The notes under the pieces are model-generated. The model searched no databases. It saw nothing but the letters and a program-made list of their open reading frames with translations, and was not told the origin of the DNA. From positions 1 through 64,000 of the forward strand of contig CAZCJL010000027.1 in NCBI GenBank assembly GCA_964498785.1: a stretch of DNA of 64,000 nucleotides, written 5' to 3'. Positions 54,026 through 62,130 of the stretch are shown in pieces. Position numbers and translations under genes: made by a program. Numbering within the stretch: the stretch's first letter is position 1; every line of letters starts with the position of its first letter. Origin of the DNA: Mariaggregatimicrobium sp964498785 (GTDB taxonomy: Bacteria; Zhuqueibacterota; Zhuqueibacteria; Thermofontimicrobiales; Thiofontviventaceae).

Positions 54026-54910
54026 TTATTGATTCTTCAAAGCCTCAAAACCGGACACAATATCCAATAGTTCTCCGGTGATGGAACTTTGTCGTTGCTG
54101 ATTATATTGAGTTTTAATATCTGTTAATTTTTCTTCAATGTTTTTTTCCGCTGCCTGCATTGCGGCAAGCCGACTGGCATTTTCACTTGCCAATGATTCA
54201 GTAATCGCGCGGAACAAATGAAAAAAGAAATATTGCCGGATCAGATGTGCTAACAAAGCATCCCATTTCATAGTGAAAAGGGGTAACTGATTCGTTGGCC
54301 AATCTTTCTTTTGAAGCTGATTGATCCAATCATGGTCAAAAGGTAAAACAGACCACATAAACGGCTTATATGAAGCCCCTGATTGTTTTTTATTATAGAA
54401 AACAGTCACACGTTCGATTTGGTTTTCAAATCTCCATTCTTCAATTCGCAGCAATAATTCCTGCACACTCCATGTAATCTCGTCCACAGAACCGGGGAAT
54501 GAAAAGTTTTTCTGTATTCTTAAACCGCCATCTTCCAACAAGGGGATGACGCGGGGACCTAATGTTAACACTTTTCTCTTCTCCGGATTCTCTTGAAGCT
54601 GGTTGATTTTTTTAAGTGCAAAAGAAGCGATTTGTTCATTGAATTGACCGCACATGCCCTGTTCCGAACCAAATACAATCGCACCAAAATTGGACTCAAA
54701 TTCTGTTTGAAGATACGGCATTGTACCTTCCTGGTTTTTTATCAAAATATGAAATCCCATTTCAATCGCTTTATTATACTCTTCTAAAGAAGTGACAGCT
54801 TCCTCATATTGACGAATACTGACCGCAGCCAATGCTTTCATTGTTTTTACAACGGATTGTAAATCTTCTGCACTTTCTAATTTTCTTTTAAGAGATTCAA
54901 GCGTCTTCAT
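54026..54910 (-). CDS. atpG: N-ATPase subunit gamma
   Basis: The 294-aa central-stalk subunit has the two terminal helices of the family (LESLKRKLESAEDLQSVVKTMKALAAVSIRQYEEAV; SENASRLAAMQAAEKNIEEKLTDIKTQYNQQRQSSITGELLDIVSG) and a weakly conserved Rossmann-like middle with VFGSEQGMCGQFNEQI. It overlaps the alpha gene by 14 bp and is the last structural gene of the operon. Its divergence from housekeeping gamma is typical for N-ATPases. Confidence 0.9.
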   Translation of the reverse strand: MKTLESLKRKLESAEDLQSVVKTMKALAAVSIRQYEEAVTSLEEYNKAIEMGFHILIKNQEGTMPYLQTEFESNFGAIVFGSEQGMCGQFNEQIASFALKKINQLQENPEKRKVLTLGPRVIPLLEDGGLRIQKNFSFPGSVDEITWSVQELLLRIEEWRFENQIERVTVFYNKKQSGASYKPFMWSVLPFDHDWINQLQKKDWPTNQLPLFTMKWDALLAHLIRQYFFFHLFRAITESLASENASRLAAMQAAEKNIEEKLTDIKTQYNQQRQSSITGELLDIVSGFEALKNQ

Positions 54911-56447
54911 CGTTATCGTCAGTTTTATTTAGTTCCAAAACCTGTAAAATTGTGTCCAAAATCTGGTTATGTTCGTCTTCATTCAATGATTCATTTTTCA
55001 AAATTTTATCAGCAATGTCTTGCAATTTTTCTTTAACTGCCTGTCGTATTTTCGCGGCAGCCCCGGCAATTCTGTTTAACGGAATCTGATCAAAAACACC
55101 TTTGGTAACAGCAAACAATACAGCGACCTGTTCCGGAGCGGAAAGTGGTTCGTACTGCGGTTGTTTTAATATTTCCCGAACGCGTTTTCCGCGTTCCAGC
55201 GTTTTTTTTGTTTCCTCATCGAGACGTGTGCTAAACCTGGCAAAAGATTCCAGTTCTTCAAATTGCGAATATGATAAACGTAAATCTCCGGCAACCTTGC
55301 GGTACGCTTTTAGCTGTGTCTTCCCGCCAACTCTGGAAACAGATTCACCAACATCCACGGCAGGCAAAATTCCCTTCCGGAATAAATCCGGTGACAGATA
55401 GATCTGGCCATCGGTAATCGAAATAAGATTTGTGGGAATATATGCCGAGATATTTTGCGCTTGCGTTTCTACGATCGGAAGTGCGGTTAACGAACCACCA
55501 CCCTTATCTTTCCGCAAATGCGTTGAGCGTTCTAATAACCGGGAATGAATATAAAAGATATCGCCGGGATATGCCTCACGCGCCGGCGGTCTTCTCAGTA
55601 ACAAAGAAAGCTCCCGATATGCCCGGGCATGGCGCGTCAAGTCATCGTAAATGACCAGTGCGTCCTGTCCCTGATCCATAAAATATTCTGCAATACTCGT
55701 TGCGGCATAAGGAGCAACAAATTGAATACCAGGCGGCGCCTCGCCTTTTGCAGCGACAATAATGCTATATTCCATCGCAGCTCTTTCTTTGAGTCTTGCG
55801 ATAAATTTGGCAACATCCGAACTTTTTTGTCCGATAGCACAATACACACAAATTACATCTTTATCGTGCTGATTGATAATTGTATCGATCGCGATTGCTG
55901 TTTTCCCTGTCTGCCGGTCGCCCACAATTAACTCCCGTTGACCGCGGCCAATCGGAATCAGTGCGTCCACGACTTTTAAGCCGGTTTGTAGCGGCACCTC
56001 CACCGGCGCTCGCGCCATCATTGGCGGCGCCGGTCGTTCGATCGGGCGGTATTCGGCTGCCAAAATTGGTCCTTTCGCATCGAGAGGGCGACCGATGGGA
56101 TCAATTATTCGCCCTGTTAACGCTTCTCCTACCGGAACATTCACCACATTTCCGATGCGACGGACTTCACTGCCGGATTTGATTTCAAAACTCGAATCTA
56201 ACAGAATCACTCCGATATCTTCCGGTTCCAGATTAAATGCCACGCCTAATTGATTTCCTGAAAATTTTAGCAGGTCGTCAGATCGGACACTGTGCAACCC
56301 CTTTACACGTGCAATTCCCTCCCCCACTGATATCACCGTTCCGATTTCCTCTGTCCTTAAAGCCGGTTCATAATCTTGCAACACTCTATCTGTTGTTGTA
56401 AATGCCTCTTTTAATAGTGATTTTATTTGCCTGGAATCATTTTCCAT
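54897..56447 (-). CDS. atpA: N-ATPase subunit alpha
   Basis: The 516-aa non-catalytic nucleotide-binding subunit has the P-loop GDRQTGKTAIA, GYCAIGQK-like CVYCAIGQKSSDVAKF, DQGQDALVIYDDLTRHA, the LLRRPPAREAYPGDIFYIHSRLLER signature and VGESVSRVGGKTQLKA. It shares one base with the b-subunit stop. Confidence 0.95.
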   Translation of the reverse strand: MENDSRQIKSLLKEAFTTTDRVLQDYEPALRTEEIGTVISVGEGIARVKGLHSVRSDDLLKFSGNQLGVAFNLEPEDIGVILLDSSFEIKSGSEVRRIGNVVNVPVGEALTGRIIDPIGRPLDAKGPILAAEYRPIERPAPPMMARAPVEVPLQTGLKVVDALIPIGRGQRELIVGDRQTGKTAIAIDTIINQHDKDVICVYCAIGQKSSDVAKFIARLKERAAMEYSIIVAAKGEAPPGIQFVAPYAATSIAEYFMDQGQDALVIYDDLTRHARAYRELSLLLRRPPAREAYPGDIFYIHSRLLERSTHLRKDKGGGSLTALPIVETQAQNISAYIPTNLISITDGQIYLSPDLFRKGILPAVDVGESVSRVGGKTQLKAYRKVAGDLRLSYSQFEELESFARFSTRLDEETKKTLERGKRVREILKQPQYEPLSAPEQVAVLFAVTKGVFDQIPLNRIAGAAAKIRQAVKEKLQDIADKILKNESLNEDEHNQILDTILQVLELNKTDDNDEDA

Positions 56448-57247
56448 TATTCGTTCTTCTCTTTTTTATCTTTTGATTCTGTTTTATCCACTTCTTTTTC
56501 AATCAAATCTTGAAAACGTTCTTCCAAAGCATGGAGATAACTATCGATGTTCCACACAACTTTTTTCCCATTGACTCGCATTTCAATCCCACAGATGAAC
56601 TCTTTTGACGTATTAAAATCAATAGCAGCTTCAGCATAAATTATTTCACGAATCGATGATTCGATCTTTTTCTGTAAATCATTTTCCAACTCAAAAGACG
56701 TCTTAACAATCACATTATTATTTGATTCCCGAATCAATCCCGCAATCTCGTCTCTGTCATCAGATTCTAAATCACTCAGGCGATCGAGAAAGACTGAAAT
56801 AATTTGTTCCTCAATTTTATAATCCGAAAGGTCTTTTAATACTTTCCGAGCCACGGAATAAACCTGTTCTCCTGCTTTACGACGTAAGTCTCCCAAAAAT
56901 GAGTCTTTCTCACGTTCAATGGAACGACGCCACTTCGAGCGCATTGAATCCACATCTTCCCGGGCTCGTTTAATAAGTTCCTTTTTTTCTTGCTCAGATT
57001 CTTTTTGTGCTTTTTCCATGAGTTCATCATGTTTCTGATCCAGGTCGTCATTTTTCGATTGATATTTCTGTAATTCCTCATCAGCCTCCTCTTTCTTGGA
57101 ATCTGCTTCTTTTAGTCTGTCAGAAATACGCTGTTCCCGCTCATCCATGACTTTCACGATGCGATCAAAAAGGAATTTTTTTAATAATGCCAGCAGAATC
57201 AGAAAATTGATTATTTGTGCACTCAGCGTTACCCAATCTACTTTCAT
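56447..57247 (-). CDS. atpF: N-ATPase subunit b, extended with a delta-like C-terminus
   Basis: The 266-aa peripheral stalk subunit has an N-terminal membrane helix (VTLSAQIINFLILLALLKKFLF), a long charged coiled coil (about 35-135), and a C-terminal globular part (about 150-250, VIVKTSFELENDLQKKIESSIREII) that takes the place of the missing separate delta gene. This b-delta form is characteristic of N-ATPase operons. Confidence 0.88.
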   Translation of the reverse strand: MKVDWVTLSAQIINFLILLALLKKFLFDRIVKVMDEREQRISDRLKEADSKKEEADEELQKYQSKNDDLDQKHDELMEKAQKESEQEKKELIKRAREDVDSMRSKWRRSIEREKDSFLGDLRRKAGEQVYSVARKVLKDLSDYKIEEQIISVFLDRLSDLESDDRDEIAGLIRESNNNVIVKTSFELENDLQKKIESSIREIIYAEAAIDFNTSKEFICGIEMRVNGKKVVWNIDSYLHALEERFQDLIEKEVDKTESKDKKEKNE

Positions 57248-57250
57248 TCA

Positions 57251-57529
57251 TTATCCTCCGGCTGCCTCAATAATATGATTCCAAAAGGGATTTGCAAAAA
57301 TTAAAATAATGGAAATCACAAAGCAATAAATTGCCGTTGATTCCACCATTGCCAATCCAACGAATAGCGTTCGCGTGATTGTATTGGATTCATCCGGTTG
57401 TTGGGCAATTGCTCCCAGCGCGCGTGCCAGTGCAATTGACTCACCAATCGCCGGACCGATTGAACCAATCGCGATGGTAATTCCGGCTGTAATGATACTA
57501 ATTTGACCAATGATATTAATACTTTCCAT
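57251..57529 (-). CDS. atpE: N-ATPase subunit c with sodium-binding signature
   Basis: The 92-aa proteolipid has two membrane helices. The first contains GPAIGES with E30 at the helix-1 ligand position. The second reads AMVESTAIYCF with V62, E63, S64, T65 and Y68, the E-S-T-x-x-Y pattern of Na+-translocating c subunits (as in Ilyobacter). Two carboxylates per subunit is a known N-ATPase trait. The loop is AQQPDE. The enzyme therefore probably moves Na+ rather than H+. Confidence 0.92.
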   Translation of the reverse strand: MESINIIGQISIITAGITIAIGSIGPAIGESIALARALGAIAQQPDESNTITRTLFVGLAMVESTAIYCFVISIILIFANPFWNHIIEAAGG

Positions 57530-57532
57530 CCA

Positions 57533-58228
57533 CTATTCCTCCTCAACATGATTTTGTTTGCTTTGATATGTTCTTGTTGCAGAAGCAATATACACAGTTG
57601 CCAGCACTGCAAAAATATATGCCTGTATTTGTCCGATCAACAATCCTAATAATTCCATTAACACCGGAACGAACAACGGGGCAATAGTCAACAGTATTGC
57701 GACGATCATCGTTCCGCTCATGATATTCCCGAATAAACGAACCGCCATTGCCAGTGTTCGGGAAAGTTCACCGATGATATTAAACGGTAACATAAAGGCA
57801 ACCGGTGTTATATAGTGCTTCAGATAACCGAATAATCCTCTTTTTCGTATTCCAAAATAGGGTACGGCAAAAAAAACACAGAGCGCCAACCCGGCCGTAG
57901 TATAGATTGAACCTGTCGGCGGTTGGTAGCCCGGAATAAATGCCATAAAATTCGCTATTGAAATGAACAAAAAAACCGTTCCGATAAATGTCACATATTG
58001 ATCCGGTTCCTGCCGGGTAATATCCCGGATTTGATTTCGCAAAATCGATACAATTGATTCAAGTAAATTTTGCCAGCGCGATATCTCTGGTTCTACAGCG
58101 AGTTTTCGCGTAACCAGCCATGAAATAAGCACCATCAGCGCCATCACAATCCAGGTGAAGAATATCGTTCCGTTTACTGTAAACGGGCCAATCGTAAATA
58201 TAATAATTGAATCAGGACTGATATTCAT
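57533..58228 (-). CDS. atpB: N-ATPase subunit a
   Basis: The 231-aa subunit (from ATG 58228, after GGAG; an ATG at 58264 would overlap the upstream gene by 35 bp) has five or six membrane helices. The essential Arg is in ELSRTLAMAVRLFGNIMSGT, and the last helix ends LLIGQIQAYIFAVLATVYIA. The start follows the DUF4837 stop by one base. Confidence 0.92.
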   Translation of the reverse strand: MNISPDSIIIFTIGPFTVNGTIFFTWIVMALMVLISWLVTRKLAVEPEISRWQNLLESIVSILRNQIRDITRQEPDQYVTFIGTVFLFISIANFMAFIPGYQPPTGSIYTTAGLALCVFFAVPYFGIRKRGLFGYLKHYITPVAFMLPFNIIGELSRTLAMAVRLFGNIMSGTMIVAILLTIAPLFVPVLMELLGLLIGQIQAYIFAVLATVYIASATRTYQSKQNHVEEE

Positions 58229-58229
58229 C

Positions 58230-59246
58230 TTATTCCGCTCCGAATGATTTAAATGTATCCACAATAAGCTCGAGTTCTCTCAGATATGGCTCTTTTCTGC
58301 GATCCGGCGCATAAATATGTCCTGTTACAACATATACCCGGTCAATTTCACTATCACGAAAAGCGTAAGTAAACATCGGGCCGCCAATATATTCCGTATC
58401 ACTTTGCCACAATCCCATGATATACGTTGCATTTTGATTATGAAACCGATTTTCGGTTGTAAAATAGTATCCTTTTTGTAGGTAAGCATTTTTATAATGC
58501 GAGATCATCCAGTTCGTTTTTTCCAATGCCCAGCTTTCGCTTAAATTGAGGCTTTTTTGACTTTCCATCCAGTGTACAAAAATATTCATGTCCGGATCGA
58601 TCTTGTTAATCCGGACAAAATTTTCTGTCGTATCTTCCAGTTCGATATGATATCCTGAAGGCAATTTCATTGTCCAGCCATATTTTTCTTTCAGCTCATT
58701 TTCCGGGCGTCCCTGTGTATGAAAGAACAACGCGTCTTTTAAGCGTGCATTTCGAAAATCATTGAAATATGTATACAAATAATCAGGATAGATTCTCACA
58801 TTCGCAACCAGCGATTCCATATCCGGCGCAGCCAGGATCATAACAAATTGATCTGTTGTCCACTGATTTTTTGTTACAAATAAATATTCCTCACCAGCAA
58901 CAATGTTTCGATAAACATCTTTATCAATTGATTGTTGTAAAATATCATTTACTCTGGAATCTGAATTGAGTACCGAAATAAGCAATAAATTCCGCATTTG
59001 AAGATATTCATTCAGATTTTTTGGTAATACATGTTCCACTACGAATTCCTTTTCGACCATCGGCGTCATCAGTTTCTTTTCAAGCGCAGGGCGGATAAAT
59101 TGCGCTGCTTCATTCCAAACGTCTTCTTCTGCAATCACATAAACTTCCCAATCCCGGCCAAAAGAAACAATGCTTTTTTCTTCACACGATGTTACCATGA
59201 GGGCGATAAATGCGACTGAAAATAATAATTTTCCGATTTGCTTCAT
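58230..59246 (-). CDS. DUF4837 lipoprotein embedded in the N-ATPase operon
   Basis: The 338-aa product has a lipobox (LMVTSC, Cys at residue 21) and matches the DUF4837 family of FCB bacteria: VYVIAEEDVWNEAAQFIRPALEK, EKEFVVEHVLPKNLNEYLQMRNLLLISVL, YGWTMKLPSGYHIEL, GGPMFTYAFRDSEIDRVYVVTGHIYAPDRRKEPYLRELELIVDTF. No activity is known. It is fitted between atpR (3 nt upstream) and atpB (1 nt downstream), where N-ATPase operons normally have nothing, so it is co-transcribed and probably coupled. As an exported lipoprotein it cannot be part of the rotor, but might assist assembly or sit outside a Na+-energised complex. Confidence 0.85.
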   Translation of the reverse strand: MKQIGKLLFSVAFIALMVTSCEEKSIVSFGRDWEVYVIAEEDVWNEAAQFIRPALEKKLMTPMVEKEFVVEHVLPKNLNEYLQMRNLLLISVLNSDSRVNDILQQSIDKDVYRNIVAGEEYLFVTKNQWTTDQFVMILAAPDMESLVANVRIYPDYLYTYFNDFRNARLKDALFFHTQGRPENELKEKYGWTMKLPSGYHIELEDTTENFVRINKIDPDMNIFVHWMESQKSLNLSESWALEKTNWMISHYKNAYLQKGYYFTTENRFHNQNATYIMGLWQSDTEYIGGPMFTYAFRDSEIDRVYVVTGHIYAPDRRKEPYLRELELIVDTFKSFGAE

Positions 59247-59249
59247 GGT

Positions 59250-59537
59250 TTATTCCTCCTTTATGTTGTCACGTTTAATTCTGTTAATATAAAGTATTCG
59301 CACTCCAACGAACCCCAATAGACAGACTATCAAATGCTGCCAGTTTCCTATTGTGATGATCAGAAAAAAGGCAAGAAATACGATGATCAATCTCACGAAT
59401 AAACTAACAATTGAAAGCATGTACGGTCTTTTTGATTTCGGCAGATTGCTGACCGTTAGCCATAGTAGCTGAAAATAAAACACGCCGATTATTAAACCGA
59501 TGATGAACGCGATTATAAAATAAAGTACAGTTGTCAT
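59250..59537 (-). CDS. atpR: N-ATPase accessory membrane protein AtpR
   Basis: This 95-aa protein with three membrane helices starts at ATG 59537 after AAGGG; an in-frame ATG at 59639 would extend it through a repeat. It matches the position and character of AtpR in the atpDCQRBEFAG order: YFIIAFIIGLIIGVFYFQLLWLTVSNLP, then LSIVSLFVRLIIVFLAFFLII with a membrane Arg. AtpR is thought to help form the rotor ring. Confidence 0.75.
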   Translation of the reverse strand: MTTVLYFIIAFIIGLIIGVFYFQLLWLTVSNLPKSKRPYMLSIVSLFVRLIIVFLAFFLIITIGNWQHLIVCLLGFVGVRILYINRIKRDNIKEE

Positions 59538-59588
59538 AGTATCAATTCCCTTCGTTTTGAGACCATTTATTAGCCTGAAAAATTCATA

Positions 59589-59729
59589 GCCACAGAGGCT
59601 CAGAGCACACAGAGCCTTTATTTTCAAAACGTTACGCAAACAATAGCAACTCGTATTTTTCTTAACTCAGGTTAAAAAGTAATATGCACACACGTTGTTG
59701 TTTCTCTATGACCTCTGTGCTTCTGTGGC
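59589..59729. repeat. interspersed repeat inside the ATPase operon
   Basis: GCCACAGAGGCTCAGAG (59589-59605) and CTCTGTGCTTCTGTGGC (59713-59729) match in inverted order at 15 of 17 positions. The surrounding 381-bp gap between atpQ and atpR has no gene, unlike the 1-4 nt joints elsewhere in the operon, so it looks inserted. Confidence 0.5.
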
Positions 59730-59918
59730 ACGTTTTGTGAATAATGCAGGTTAAGAAATTTTCGGATAACGATCGGAAATAATATACACGTCATTGCAAA
59801 AACCAGCACTCGTGCTGCGAAAACATCTGAAGAGACTGCTCACTCACCCAAATCATTTCCTTACTGCATAAAACAGCCTCTCATTCGCATTATTAAAAAC
59901 GAAACATCGGCTGTAATG

Positions 59919-60278
59919 TTATTCATTTTGACTTTCCCGTTTCACCCAGAACCATGCGTTTAAGCAACCGGTTACAATTCCGATAAATAGAAAGATGAGC
60001 GTCCATGAGATTTTATCCTGTATTTTTGTATCCAGGTAAATGCCAATTGCAAGGAATAATAGTGTCGGAATAACCACAGCCCACCCAACCAGACCGAACA
60101 TGCCGATTCCATACCAGAGTGCCTGTTTATTTTTCTCGATTTCGCCTTTCAGCTTCCGCTCTTCCTTTTTTTTAATTTCCGTGCGAAATTTTTCTTTTAT
60201 ATTGAATTGTTTCATTTTTTGAATGAGTCCTTCATGTGCGACGCACTTTGAAGGAGCATCGCACATGATTTTGTTCAT
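59919..60278 (-). CDS. atpQ: N-ATPase accessory membrane protein AtpQ (AtpI/AtpZ-like)
   Basis: This 119-aa protein's ATG overlaps the epsilon stop (ATGA). After a charged region it has two membrane helices: WYGIGMFGLVGWAVVIPTLLFLAIGIYLDTK and SWTLIFLFIGIVTGCLNAWFWV, the AtpI/AtpZ pattern with the Gly-rich first helix. An internal ATG (60215) may be the real start. Confidence 0.78.
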   Translation of the reverse strand: MNKIMCDAPSKCVAHEGLIQKMKQFNIKEKFRTEIKKKEERKLKGEIEKNKQALWYGIGMFGLVGWAVVIPTLLFLAIGIYLDTKIQDKISWTLIFLFIGIVTGCLNAWFWVKRESQNE

Positions 60279-60664
60279 ACTATTCGTTCTTCTTCAATGA
60301 ACCGGCGAATTAAATCAGCTTCCATTTTTGCGGCGGCGGAACGCGCTTTCTTTTCACGCTCATCAAGCGATAAAAATTCATTTTGAACCGTTTGTTCAAG
60401 TTCTCCTAAATTCGCACCGCGCACTGCATTCCGTGTTGATAAATAAACGTCACCACCTCTTTTCACCAGAATTCCTTCATCCACTGCAATAAATTTTTGT
60501 TCTCCGTTTTCTGTGGTAAATTGACAAATGCAAGGCACGATAGCTGTTACAAAATCCACATGACGAGGCAAGATACCAAAAGCACCATTGACTGCTTCGG
60601 CAGCCATTTTTCGGATATTCTCTTTTACCAAAATTTTTGTCGGTAACAAAATACTAAGCTTCAT
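60275..60664 (-). CDS. atpC: N-ATPase subunit epsilon
   Basis: The 129-aa subunit starts at the ATG overlapping the end of the beta gene (AAATGAAGCTTAG). LSILLPTKILVKENIRKMAAEAVNGAFGILPRHVDFVTAIVP is the beta-sandwich start with the GILPRHVD variant of the G-x-L-P-x-H motif, and the C-terminal helices contain VQNEFLSLDEREKKARSAAAK. Confidence 0.92.
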   Translation of the reverse strand: MKLSILLPTKILVKENIRKMAAEAVNGAFGILPRHVDFVTAIVPCICQFTTENGEQKFIAVDEGILVKRGGDVYLSTRNAVRGANLGELEQTVQNEFLSLDEREKKARSAAAKMEADLIRRFIEEERIV

Positions 60665-62039
60665 TTTTCTGTGCCTCGCTGATATCACCAATCATATAAA
60701 ATGCCCGTTCCGGATAATCTTCAAACTCATCATTTAAAATGCGTTCACACCCTTTGAGACCATCTTCAAGGCTAACTAATTTGCCTTCTTTTCCGGTAAA
60801 TTGCTCGGTCACAAAAAACGGCTGAGTTAAAAATCGCTCCAATCGACGTGCCCGCCGGACAGTCAACTGATCATCCCGCGATAGTTCCTCCATACCCAGC
60901 ATTGCGATAATATCTTTCAAATCTTCATACTCTGCCAGGGTTCTTCGAATATTCTGAGCGATATTATAATGATCTTCACCCACGACATTGGGCGATAGCA
61001 TTTTCGAATTTGAATTGAGTGTATCCACTGCCGGATACAACCCCTGACTGGCTCGTTTTCTGGACAGAACGATCGAGGCCGATAAATGTGTAAATGTATG
61101 GACAGCCGCGGGATCAGTAAAATCATCTGCCGGAACGTACACTGCCTGGATCGACGTAATCGATCCATTTTGCGTGTTACAAATCCGTTCTTCCAAACCA
61201 GCGATCTCTGTGGAAAGCGTTGGTTGATACCCAACTCGCGATGGTAATCTGCCCATTAAACCGGATACTTCTGCTCCTGCCTGGATAAACCGAAAGATAT
61301 TGTCAATAAGCAGCAAAACATTCTGATTCTCCTGATCACGGAAATATTCTGCCATAGTTAATGCTGAATGCCCAACACGAAAACGTGCGCCCGGTTGCTC
61401 ATTCATCTGCCCCAACACCATTGTTGTGTTGTCAATGATATCGCTTTCTGTTAATTCACGATATAAATCTTCTGCTTCACGCACCCGTTCACCGATTCCG
61501 CAAAAAATACTTACGCCTTCATACTGTCCCACCATATTGTGGATCATCTCCATAATAAGAATCGTCTTTCCCACGCCAGCGCCGCCAAATAATCCGGCTT
61601 TGCCACCTCGTTCAAGAGGTGATAAAATATCGATGATCTTTATACCAGTTTCAAAAATTTCTGATGTTGTTGAACGTTCGGAAATCGGCACCGGTTTCTG
61701 GTGGATACTCCATCGTTTTTTGGTTTTCAACGGTTCCTTCTCATCTACAGTATCGCCGAAAACATTGAATACTCTTCCTAACACCTCGCGTCCAACCGGA
61801 ACGGTAATGATATTTCCGGTATCAAAAATATCATCACCGCGTCCGATTCCATGTGTAGGTGACAATGCAATGCAGCGCACTGTCTTTGAATCAAGCAATG
61901 ACACGACTTCCACGAAAACGTTTTCTTGCGCTTCGATTTTTAACAAATGATACATATCCGGAAGTTTATTTGTAAATTGTGCATCAATAACACTTCCTCG
62001 TACCGATATAATTTTTCCGATATTCTGATGTTGTTGCAT
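60654..62039 (-). CDS. atpD: N-ATPase subunit beta
   Basis: The 461-aa catalytic subunit has the P-loop GGAGVGKTILIMEMIHN, catalytic Glu in GIGERVREAEDLYRE, LLLIDNIFRFIQAGAEVSGLMGRLPSRVGYQPTL and the VPADDFTDPAAVHTF segment. It is the first gene of the operon, as in all N-ATPases. Confidence 0.95.
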   Translation of the reverse strand: MQQHQNIGKIISVRGSVIDAQFTNKLPDMYHLLKIEAQENVFVEVVSLLDSKTVRCIALSPTHGIGRGDDIFDTGNIITVPVGREVLGRVFNVFGDTVDEKEPLKTKKRWSIHQKPVPISERSTTSEIFETGIKIIDILSPLERGGKAGLFGGAGVGKTILIMEMIHNMVGQYEGVSIFCGIGERVREAEDLYRELTESDIIDNTTMVLGQMNEQPGARFRVGHSALTMAEYFRDQENQNVLLLIDNIFRFIQAGAEVSGLMGRLPSRVGYQPTLSTEIAGLEERICNTQNGSITSIQAVYVPADDFTDPAAVHTFTHLSASIVLSRKRASQGLYPAVDTLNSNSKMLSPNVVGEDHYNIAQNIRRTLAEYEDLKDIIAMLGMEELSRDDQLTVRRARRLERFLTQPFFVTEQFTGKEGKLVSLEDGLKGCERILNDEFEDYPERAFYMIGDISEAQKNEA

Positions 62040-62130
62040 TCTAATTTTACCGTTTAATGAATGAAAACATAAATTCCATTAAAAACATGACGAATTTCCT
62101 CTCCTCAAGATATTAGAAGCTTACAATGAA

